Source: Undaria pinnatifida
Lineage: Eukaryota; Sar; Phaeophyceae; Laminariales; Alariaceae
Length of the DNA: 64,000 bases
Assembly: GCA_012845835.1 (NCBI GenBank)
Contig: JABAKD010000013.1
Location: 15,421,016-15,485,015, forward strand
Direction: 5' to 3'
In this document: positions 27,901-39,900 of the stretch, piece by piece
Position numbering within the stretch: position 1 is the first letter of the stretch
How the letters are laid out: each line of letters begins with the position of its first letter
Position numbers and translations under genes: made by a program
The notes under the pieces: model-generated
What the model saw: only the letters and a program-made list of their open reading frames with translations
Told to the model about the DNA's origin: nothing
Databases searched by the model: none

Positions 27901-30900
27901 CCTCGGTTGTGTCCGCCCCCGTCGCCAGTTTGGAGGCTGCTTTTGCCACGGTTCGACAGGCAAGCGTCAACGGCACAGCGTCGTTATCTCTGATTTCACC
28001 CCCGCCGCTCTCAATGTCTCCTTGCGCCATCCGGAGCATCGTCCACCGCAGGTGGACAGTAGTGCGCTTCGCCTGAGGCACGAGGACAAAACGTTAGGAG
28101 AGGGCGAGGTTGAGCCAAAACAACCACTAAGGCCTACCCGGTATCATTTACTACTCTGACACAGTCCTGCACTCTAAGGATCGTTTAGGTATCAAAATGA
28201 ATACCGAACGGTTCTAGCATGTCCGGACATAATGCATCGCCCTGCGGTTGGAGCCTGCATGCAGGACCACGGGACATGAACACCTCAGGCGATATAATGC
28301 ATCGCAGTCGGCCACCATTCGACGAAGTCCCTACACACTCAAAAGGAACTTGCCATATTCCAGCGAAACTCTAACGGTACCGTGCGTGTTCAACGCAGAA
28401 TGAAAACTTTGTATCGCAACACTGGAGTTAGAGGAATATCACCCGCTGACACCTACCAAACGCCCCACGGCGCCAAAATACCTGGTGGGCAAAAAACAAA
28501 ACAAAAAAACTTGCGATGAAACTAGCCCCTCACGAGCAACTCTAGCCCCTTACGGCGAAACCTAGCACCTTACACGACGACGTGATTTTTTCCGGCTAAG
28601 TGTCGCCCGATGAAAACTAATTCCCAGCGCATGTTAGAGGCAACAGTAGCAACGGAAGAACGTCAGCCTTGCCCGAGGCGGCGCGACAAGGGCAATGTAA
28701 GTCAGTCGAGGGCACCTTTCCACTTAATCACCATCGCTGTCGAACGTTACTGTGTCCGATACAAAGACAACCAGCCCCAACCCCAACCCTTAATCCAAGC
28801 CAATTAGTAGTGCTGTAGTCCAATAAGCCAAAGTTTAGGGTAATAATAGTCCTCTTTGTCTCGTACACAGTGTGCGTCAATCTTTCTGTTGAATACCGGT
28901 AAGTGGCAAGGTCCACTGAGTCGGTCAACCTTACCTGGGGCGCGGTGAGTCCCAAAAGTTGCAGACAGTGCCGTGACGCCTCCCACAAGATGCGCGCTTT
29001 GGACGGGTTGCCCCCTCGTGGAGAAGTCCGAAAGCAGATGTTAGACTGCGCACATTACGCCAAAACAGAAGAACAAGAAAGCACGTCAAAGGAAACAGTA
29101 GACAGACACGCACCCCGCCGAAATTTTCAGCTCTTCCTCGAGACATACCTGGTACGTCGACCAGGGGAAGAGGGGAAGTCCGAAAGCACGTACTAGCCTG
29201 CGACATAAAAGTAACTAACACATTTTAGGGGGGTAGTTCCCTCAAGAGCTGACCGGGTGGGAATTATGCCGAATTTGACTCGAATAAAGGTCAACTATTG
29301 TCTACCCCTCCACATAGTCACATTCGCACTGAAAAACTATGTAGCCGGGTGGAGATCGAGAGAAAACCAAACCGGGTGCGCGACAAGCTGCTTGCGTAAG
29401 CGTGCGGGCTGGGATCTGCCGGTAAGGATTTTCGGGCCCTGAAAAAAAGAACCTGGTGCATATTTCGCCTGAAACTGCAGCTGTCCCTTGACCAAAAGTC
29501 GCCAAGCTGGTCGAGAATTTGCTGCGGGAACCCTCCGGGACGGACGACGATGGCATTATGTGCACGTAAAACGAAAACCGTCCATTCTTCCGCCAACATA
29601 GCGCGGACCCTACCCTTTCCACATCATCGAAACGCCTAGGGGAAAAACCATTCTTCGACCCTACCCTTTCCACATCATCGAAACGTCTAGGGGAAAAAAA
29701 GCGTTCATATCGATCGCAGTCATGTAGACTTACAGTACGAAGCTCCCCTGCGGCGTATCACAAAAATACAATTCGCGCTTTGCATGGAACGCGGTGGGTA
29801 CGGGTTTTTCGGGAAAAGCCCGCCGGCATGTTAGACAGCAACAAGCGAGACTTACGTCCCCCTCCCCCCATTTTTTAGCTTTAATCATTTTTTCAAGTTT
29901 CAGCTCAACTCTTAATATATTCAGTTTACCCTCAGCGACCTTCTGGACAAGCGGTGGTCACAGGCGTCTTCCCTTCTTCCCCCCGGTACGTGCTTTCATT
30001 TTTATCGAGCACGGGGTTCATTCAGCATTCCCAATTAGCTTTTTATTCTCGTCGATTCTCCTCGAATTTTGCGAACTCACGCTCTCGTGCTTTCCGATCG
30101 TGATTTTTTCGCAAGAAAAAGTTTCTACCAGCACGAGTGTGCACTCGGTGAGACGTGAGACTTCAATCCGCGACCTTGACGTTAGTGTTAGTAGTGACCA
30201 TACTACACACCTAATATTAATAGTCCATGGGGGACGGTGATAAGTAGGGCAAGCTGAATGCAAGGCGGTAATGACCTAAACAGCCGTTACACGCATACGA
30301 ATTCCTTAAAACCGGGGTTCGGGGCCATTTAAGGAGGGACACACAGCATGCTAGGGAAAGAAGGGAAGTAAGGCAAAGTCTAAGCCAAGGCATTGCGTAA
30401 GGTACTTAAGGCATGGAAGGGCCCGTTAAAGCACACGCTTCAAGTGGTGCCTTAACCCCTACCAGGTGTTATTTCCCTGCGGTATGCCTTACCGCGCATG
30501 ACCGAACTCGCCGAGGGCGTGTCTTAACGGGCAAGGCTGACAAGGCGGCGAGCACTGACCTTTTTGGACAGGCCCGCCGGCACGTTCGACAGCAATGGGC
30601 GGGAGTTGAGGTAGGGCAAGAGTCTCTCGTACAAGTGCTTCGGTCCGTTTTCCGGTCGGGCGTGCACCAGCTGCCGGTACGCCAGCGTCCAGAACGACGA
30701 GTCACGGACGCGATGGCCAGGTATGTCGCTCAGCAGTAGCGACGCCACCGATCTCATCTGCACATCGCGTGTTCATCAGGGTGGTATTGTATAATTCAGC
30801 TGAGATACATGCTTATGATCTGAGATACATGCTTACAATCTGCACACGGCGTAATCAACAGGGTGATAGGATGCAGCTGGAATACGTGGGAATTATCTGC

Positions 30901-33900
30901 ATATCGAGCGTTCAGCAGGGTGGTAGGATGCCGCTGAGATTCATGGGTATCAGGTCTCATCTGGAATCGCTGGTTTCAAAACAAGACCGACTGCATTCCG
31001 AACATTTCCGGCGTGCCGAGCTCACGTCGTATATGGGACACATGTGGATTGTTTGCTGTAGGCGAGTACCACCTATTCGTTAAAACGGGCGACTTATGAA
31101 TTAGACGGTCAACACTCATCGCCGCACGGTGGGTACGAAGCTGAACAAAGTAAAACGTGCAACTGCAAAGCTTGCAGCAGAAAAGCAAAACGGCTCAGCA
31201 GACAAGAGGTGCAGGTGCACCAACGAACATTTTTTATGCGCGTACCTTTCCCTTGGCAGGATCAGCCTCTTGGGCGTGGTACTCTGCTCCCTCTCCGCAG
31301 GGGTTGATCACCGACAACGAGAAAGCCTCCGCCGCCTGCCTCATCACCACGAAAGCCACCGTGTGGCCTGAACCATCTGGCCGAATCCAGCCGCAGGGGG
31401 CCATCGCCAGGTCTCCCACTCCAAGCCCCCGTATCTTCTGCACCCAAGCGTTGAGGAACTGGCAGGAGGGGGTGGGGGGGGGGTACTCAATTGTTACTTG
31501 CCGTAGGCATTAGACCACTGACCATTTACCACGCACCCTTTTCGAGATGGAGCACCGTTCCTACTCTCAATAGAGGCCTTTCCAACAGTTGGGCGCGCAG
31601 TAGTTTTTCATATACTTAGTATTACATATACCAGGTTTCACTTTTCGCATTTTTTCCTTCCCGTTTCACCTTTTGTGGACACCATCTATCTCCTACATAG
31701 CGATCGTTTTCACGCTACTACTTAGCGCACCAAAGTTCTCCTTGTCACATTCGTTTATTTTCCTCAGAGGGGGGGGGGGCGGCTACACATGATCATGCAT
31801 GGCCATCGTCTTACGACCATGGACCCTCGCATCCCTACAAAGCTGTGACGGAGCATGTCGGGTTTTCACCCACCCAGCAAACATTGCTTGCACCACGCGC
31901 GAAGCGCTATTAAGTGTTTGGCGAGTCGCATGAACGATGAATATCACCTTTCACTAAGAACCGCTTGTGAGGCGGACTTCGGCACCTTGTGCGTATTTCC
32001 TTGCATATGGATGCTGGCAGCGGGGAGGGTGAAAGGCATAAAGCCGCGGTATATTCGACATGCTCTTCTGCAAGACAAGTCTATCTGGTTCAAGAGCTTA
32101 TGGTGCACTCCTGACGAGAGCTGAAAAACGAGGCGATGGCAACAGCGAAACACTCGCAGAAACCCCATTAGCAAGGAAAAAAAAACATGGTCGTGGCAGC
32201 AATGCATTTATCTCCAGGGCCAACACAGTAGGTAGCGTCATACAATTTTGTCTTCACTTATTAATAGACCGTTATATTGTGAATCCACGAACGGCCACGG
32301 CATAAACACAGCCGCGGTGAGCAAGCAGAACTCACCATTAGGAAGGCGTTGTTGTCTCCTTGGCCTGCGCGGAACTTGCTGCAAGTTTCCCCACACTCCT
32401 CCAGGGCACGGTGCAGCAGGCGCTGGATGGGACTTTGGGTAACCTGCCGAGTAACGGGTACAGCAGAAGTTAGCATATTAACGTAAAACCTGAAAAGGTA
32501 CAGCAGTTTGAAGCTTCATAATGCCAGCCCTCAGAAGGTACAGCAGCAATTTGCATCCCAAGATCAACCCTCGCCAACTCAAACGCGCGACATTGCAGAC
32601 ATGAGCTTCCACTAATCGATCCCACTAGTCGATCTCACAGCTAACGTCGTTTTCATAAAATGGTCAGACTGTTGCCTGCCAGACGCCCGACCGAAACATT
32701 TCTACAAGCGGCTTGTATAGTCGATCTTACCGCTGGAGCATTGTTCATTTTAGTAATTAAACGATCACACGAGTGCGTGATAAGGTGCGAGCGAACGAAC
32801 GTAGGCACAGCCAGGGTCGCCACTTTTCCCGCGGCGTACTTCCACTAAAACAACGGAAAACGGATGCCACCCTGTCGACGATGCTGCGACCCTCTGCACC
32901 GCTAAAGCTGTGTCAAGAACCTCTTCGTACTAAAATGTATGTACAACAGTGGTGATGAGGGTGGTGGCGGTGGTCGCCCAGCCACCTGGCAGCCGCCAAC
33001 ACGGCCACCATCGCCAACGCTCGGCAGGCGGCCAACTTATGGAGGTCCCTGTCAGACACTAAGTTCATGCCGGCGAGGGGTACTTCCAGCGTGGCGGGGG
33101 AGTGTTCGCACGGCCTCCTCTTAAATCTCCCGTAGGACACGTGCTCCACCCAACATCGGACAGGTCAGTTCCCCATTTCATCAACATCTTCCGTGCGGTA
33201 CATCCTCTATCCACCGGTGTGCAGCGCCCTCGTCCGAAAAAACGTCGCTTACGTCTACGCGGCCAGCACAAGCCCCTGCTGGCTTTCGAAGTAGGCAGTG
33301 GTAGATTAGTGTTCTCCAAAATCTACCACTGCGAACTCCCAAAACGACAGTAGTTGTTTAGTGTCAACCGTGAAGACGCGAGCGACCTTTGTTAGGGTGA
33401 GGCGGAGGCGGCCGTGTGAACACTCCCCCGCCACGCTGTAAGCCTCCCTCGCCAAGAGGATTGTGGCAGTATAGCGCACCACTTATTCGATAAAGTGGCT
33501 GAGGTACACTGTACGAGGCAAAGGGGAGTATCCATAAATTGATTTATTACATTGATTTATTGGGTTTGGGTGAGATACAATTCAAAGTGTATGCCAATAA
33601 TTTTCTCCCATAAATGGTACGCTACCCTCGAACTTGGCGTCTGCCAGGGATGTCCTCACGTCGGCCGCCTGCCGAGCGTCAGCCTTCATGGTGGACGAAC
33701 CGTGTTTCTTTCGTTGATGCACTAGATTTTTATGTGCTACTGCTGATAGAACACCTGGTACACAACGGTACACACATGATACTGCTCCTGTGGTATGATA
33801 CTGACTTTTGTCGCTTGTACAGTACATTTTGCTGCTGCCGCTGCTGCACGTACGATAGCACCGGTAGTAGTGCTTCCAAACCGATGTTTCCTCGTTGAGC

Positions 33901-36900
33901 CTGATCGTGCCCGCCTGCCCCGACTCCGCCGGGGGTGGCCTCGGCGGTGCTCGCGCCGTGTCCCGGTAGGGCTTGATGTGCTTGCATGTTTCCAAGGATA
34001 TCACAGGTATTATACATGCATTAGTCGTGACAAGCTTGACATATTTTAAAAATCGGCGGTCTCTTGGCAGCATAACCACCCTTCGATCTACGAACGTCTA
34101 CGGGATGCGTTAGCTACTGAAAATAATATCACGTACCAGTAAACGTATGATACTACTCCCGGGGCATGGCCTTGTTTTTGATGCTGCCGCTGCTGCACGT
34201 ACCACAGCACCACTAATAGTGCTACGAGTATGGATATTACGGGTGCATACATACATGAATTGGTGTTGCCTTGTCCATGATAACTTTCCGTCTTTAGAAT
34301 CTTTCATTTTTATGAAGGAGCTTCTTTAATCTTTTCGTTGACCGTGGTTTTGGCCTTTCGGTTTGTTTGGCCCACTTTGACCCCGTTTGACCCAATCTTT
34401 ACGAGCGAAGAGTTGCTTTGGCCTTACCGGTTATTCTCTGTTTGGCCTACTGCTTTGACCGGCGAATGTATACCGCGTCAGCTTTGAGCAACACCTCTCA
34501 CGCACCCAGCTCGAGTCCCGGCTTGATGATGAACAACACGACCAACACCGTCACCTGCTACGAATAAACACTCCAGCACCGCTTGCGCTTCGCCGTCGGC
34601 CGGCGCAAGCTCGTGGGTCACGTCCACCGGCGCAGCTCGCCGCGGCGGAGCGGCGGATATAGAATCAGCTACTCTCCAAAAAGGTTTTGGTAGCGCTGAT
34701 ACCCGTTCTCCTACGCCATCTACGGTTGCGTCGCCACACGCCACACCGACCAAGCAGGGTCTCGCATCTCCTTCCTCAGGAGGGACTCGGTCTTCCCCAT
34801 CGTCCCCGAAAAGAAAGGAAAAACTTTGAAATCCGAGCTAACCCCAGCAGTGCCGTGCGATGGCTGTCCAAAGCTCCTTGAGAGGAACTCGGTTCCTGCC
34901 GGCAAACGAGTGGCATTCGCCTCTTGACAAGATCTGACTTGCCCCGGGGGTGAGATAATCCTCTTCTGGGCTACAGATGGATTGTTTTTCGAGGCCGATT
35001 AACCCCCTTAGAGCCCCAAAACCCCTCCCCCTGTTGATTCCAAGCACACTGTCCCCGAAAACGGGTTTCCGGTTGTAAAGACGTTAAAGAGGGGACGGCT
35101 TCATAAGCCCTAAATACGGGAGGCGGCGTTGGATGGTTGCTTCGTCGTGTCTGTTTTTTCAACAGAAAATAAGTTGAGGGAAAACAGGCACAACGAAGCA
35201 ATCACTCACCACCGCCTCTCCTGTAGAGGGAGTAGGATACCGCCCCTCCTTAATCAATCGCGAATAAAACTCAGTCTGTAGCCCGCAAGAGGAACATTCC
35301 ACCCCCGGGACAAGTCAACTGTTGGAAAGATGCAAGTGACACTCATTTCCCGGCAGCGGCCGAGTTCCTCTCAAGGCACTGTGAGCAACGATCGCACGGC
35401 ACATTGTTCCAAGTATTTCCCGCTTTCTTCGAACACGATGGGCAAGACCAAGCCCCTCTAGAGGATGAGGATGTGAGACCCTGCTTGGTCGGTGTGACTT
35501 GTGGCGACACCATAGGTGGCGTGAGAGAACGGGTACCAGCTCTTTTCTTGAGACAAGAAATCAACCCGGTGCCAGCCGCTCCGCCGCGGCAAGCTGCGCA
35601 GGTGGACGGCGAAGCGCAAGCCACACCGGCATACGGCGAAGCACGAGTGGAGCCGGAAGACACCTTCGTAGTACTTGTCGTGTTGGTCGCGTTGTTCATC
35701 ATCACGTCGGGAGATGGAAGTGTGTTGGGATTCGAGATGGATGTCTTGAGGGGTGCCAATAAATATTTACCGCAGTGGTCCCTCTATAGTGCCGGTGTTT
35801 CCACCTGGCACATACCGGCGTCATAGAGGGACCCCTACTGTGTAAACATGCGTCCAAAATCAGCAGTCGTTGTTGTCATCAGTGCACAGAACATGGACGT
35901 ATACATTCAACAACCTCCTCCTCCCTCCACCCCCGCCTGCTCAAAATCACATTTAATCGAAACACGAGTCCCTCAAAAACTCGCCTTGCATAACTCCCCG
36001 AGTGCTTTCGACACAAACGCCGCACTAGCTGCCAAGGCTGTCATATCGGGTCTCTCGCTTTCTCTCCGGCGCAGGTAGGCGTCCGCCATGATGTCCGCAA
36101 ACGCCCAAGTCTGCCACGTTCGCTTGGGGGCGGTGCTGTTGAACAGGGAAACATGCGACCGAGAGGCACCACAGAGAGCAAGCAGCAGGCGATGTCATGA
36201 CTCCTAACTAGTAATACACGATTAACGAGAGCGCTCAAGTACTTGAGTAACGTGAAGTATCAGCTACTTAAGTAACGAACGCTTGACTACTTGAGCAACG
36301 AGCACTCTTATTTATGGAGTAGCGAGAACGCTGTTGAGGTTTTGGCCGAAGAGACGGGATACATACACTGCCTGATAGCAGCACACGAAACAAGGACGAG
36401 AAAACCGCGTGCGAAACACCAAAAAAACAAACGGTACAAAAGGTATTAAGGAAACACACCGATCTAACCCCCTCCTCCCCCGCATCAAAACCACATCGAA
36501 AGCACGTACGGCACAACGCCATGAGAAGCACCAACCTCAACCCTCCCCCCATCAGACCCGCGCTCACCCAAGTTGACCGACTCCAACAACAGAAGAAGAC
36601 GGTTTTCGGAGAATGTTCCTCGCGCCGGCGACAAGCCTGTTCTCCGACACGTTCTGCGTCGGGGGTGCCGACAGCAGCAGCCCTTGCCCGCTCGCAGTCC
36701 CGTCTCTAAAGCTTACACCATGCGCCGCCGTCGCAGCTGATAACGGCACAGGCGGCGGCACCACCCCCACGGGTGGCCCCTTCGCCGGCCCCGGCACTGC
36801 CGACGTCGGTATCGGGGGCGGGACCACTACCGGCGCGGTCACCGCAGCAGACCTCGAAGAAACCGCCCTCGGCGGGGGCGGAATAACGTCCGGCGCGGAT

Positions 36901-39900
36901 CGCGCCGGGGGCGTGCCCACAGCACGCGGCGAGGATATGGAGGAAGAAGGAGCGGCGGAAGTCGCTGCCATGGTCGCACGTCTCCTCGGCGACGAGATGC
37001 CGGTGTTGCGGGTGGACTTGGCGCGCGGTGCGGCGCCGGCCGCGGCCGCGGCAGCAGCCACCGCGGCCGCAGGTGCGGGTGCGGTGGTGGCAGCGACGGG
37101 CGGTGCGAAGGCGGCCTCGCGCTGTACGTAGTTGCTGGGAAATCTGCCAGAGGGAAAGAAAGATACACGTAGGTGAGTGGCATTTACAGCTCGTTTAACG
37201 TCTACGAACGGTTTTGTTTTTTAAGCAGCATTAGACGATAAAACCGCTCGTTTAACGTCGTTTTTTTGTTTTTAAGCTGCACTAGAAGAAAAAATTGCAC
37301 CAAAAGACGCCAGTAGGCATGGGATGGAGCGAGGGAATTAGGGTGCGTACCGGTTGAATCAATCCTACAATTTGGCGTTGGTATGCCGCGGCTGCAGCAG
37401 TAGCAAGGTACTCATATTTCGTAGTACAGGGGATCGCGTCGGGGTCAATGAGAGCTCTAACGTTACTCTGATCTCGAAACAAAAATGAGGGGCAACTTCG
37501 TCGTCACATAACGGGCAACAAGTACACCAAACGGACAAATCGACTTTCGTCTCTGCCCGTAAGGTGAGAAAACATTATGTCCGAACAAAGCACGACTATA
37601 CAGGAGAACATGACGCCCAAACAAAAAACGCTGACAGGGGTGGCGTGTTGTTGAGCTACCTGCCTCCCACAACAGCGCTACGCTGGCGTTTCTAGAGGGG
37701 AGGACCAACTATGGCCTTTGATTGGCTTCAATGTATGACCAAACAAATTTGAAACCCAAGACAGACAAGACCGATTCACGTATCTGTGGGGTATTATCTG
37801 GCATAAAAAGGTGGAAAATTATACCTCAACAAAAAAGCACTCACAGGCCACTCTTGCCGTCGGTAGTTCCTTTCCACCACTCCCCTTTCTTTTCGAGCAC
37901 GCGGATCTTATCGCCCGCTCGGAATCCAATCTCATCCGTGTCCTGGTTGGGAGGGGTGGGTGGGGAGGGGGACCGACCGATCGTGCAGTGGTATCAGTCA
38001 CGCCATGTAACACCGTCAAGCGGAGAAGAACTAGCGCGCGTCATTAAGTGTAATTTCAACGGATGGCGATATGTCATACATAGACAACAGCAGAGGTGTG
38101 TCGCCGCGTCCCACGTCACCATGCCGTCAGTGTGTGCACGGCGCGGCGAACATACATTCAGCCAATGAAACTACGGTTGCTATATACAACGTCCGCGATG
38201 GGAGTGGACCAAGTTTACTCCAAAGTGGAACATCCTTCCTGCGTGTTTTTTGCCAGCGGAAGAACGATCGAGATTGTCACATGGCTCGGGCAACACTCGA
38301 GCCTGAACGCCGCGCATCACATCACAGATCACGTCGCGGCAATACCCCTTGAACCCCCCCCAGCAATACGGTAGCATTGAGGTCGAAGACAATCTACAGA
38401 AACACACACACGTTTCAAGCGAATGCGAGTGGCAAATTTTGACCTCGCCAAAAAAAGGGACCCCTTTCGAATTGCCCCAAGCGGCCGCGACCACCAACCC
38501 ACACAAACTGACGAGAGTTGGGAATGTCCTGCCGTAAGCAGACATCGTTACACGTACACACCTGTGCGACGTAGTCAAAAAGAGCTTTCACCATCTCGAT
38601 CCTCCCCCCGCCTCCTCCACTCCCACGCCCGCCCGGTCCAACTGCTGGGGGCAGCACGCTGGTAGGCGGGGAAGGGGCACCTCTCCCGTTACCAACAACA
38701 CCACCAGCACCAGCACCAGCACCAGCACCAGCGCCACCAGCAAACGGTTTTAGCCAAACGGTGTCCGGTCTCGCCGCTTGAGAGGCGGTCGACGGAGCCC
38801 TGGAGGATGGTAAACCCTGGACTGTTGCTGGCGTCGACACGGGTCGGGCGGTAGTCATCGCTGGTCTCGCGCGGTTCGAGATCGCCACATAGTTCACCGG
38901 GAACCACCCGGTCTGAGACGCGCGACGTAGTCGGGAAAACGTGCGGCGCAGTCGGTGGGATTTATAATCTAGAAGGCGAGCTTTGTTTCCAGTGTTCAGG
39001 ATGAGATTTTTTTACCCTGGACTCGATAATTGTCGGCCCGGTCGACACGGACCAGGAGCAGACAAAATTCGTGCCCTCCGACCGCAATATTACCCGAAAT
39101 GGTTCTTGTACAGCTACGTGAGGCGAGGAAATGGGACTTAAGTCTTTTACTACCGCAAAAAGCACCCCACTCTAAACCCAAGTAATCTTCCCTCCAAAAC
39201 ATGGGCGTGATTCTAAAAGGGTGAATAGCAAGAACCGAGGCGGTAAGACCACCAAACTCAGAAAATACATCCCAGTAATACGGAAGAAGTATTTACATAC
39301 CTGGTGAGGTACTAAACAATAGCAGGTATTACAGCAGTAATGAGAGGTTTCGGCTCCCTCTTTCTTTTTCGGACCTTCTGGCCGAAGTCTGACGGAAGAA
39401 AGGCTTTAAATAACATTTGCCCGATAGCGCTGACAATCTATTTCGCCGCAACATCTCTTTAACCCCTGACTCTTTAGGAAAGGTGCTTAGCCCTTCACCA
39501 CTTACCGCTGGGAACAGCCACGCCTTCGCTATTATACACAGGCAATGAGTAGGCCTATGGGTTGGCTGACTATACGCCGCATACTAGTTATTGTTATCAC
39601 GTGGCTAGGAATTTGCAGTTAGCAAAAATGTTTGCGTGCGGTAATATGCGGAGTTTTGCGTTTTTGGATCTGCCCGGTGTTTTTTTACCAGCAATATGTT
39701 TCGCCGCAAACTGCCCGCAGGAACCTGGGTAGACGTCACCACCTACCGCTGGGAGTGGCGTAGCGTTCGACACCGTACAGTAGCAACGGATAGGGCTGTG
39801 AAGGGGCTGACTGTAAGCCGCCGAGTAGTTTTTATTTAGTTGGCTCGGTAATACGGTCACTTGCGTGCGGTCATATGCGGAGTTCTGCATTTCTGCATCT

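Noticed and set aside
29794-30240. 148-codon plus-strand open frame rich in Phe, Ser and Ile
   Set aside because: T-rich intron sequence with no domain, no splice logic and no similarity seen.
36613-37131. 172-codon plus-strand open frame, Ala/Gly rich
   Set aside because: Exact antisense of exon 5, whose minus-strand reading completes an SH3 domain.
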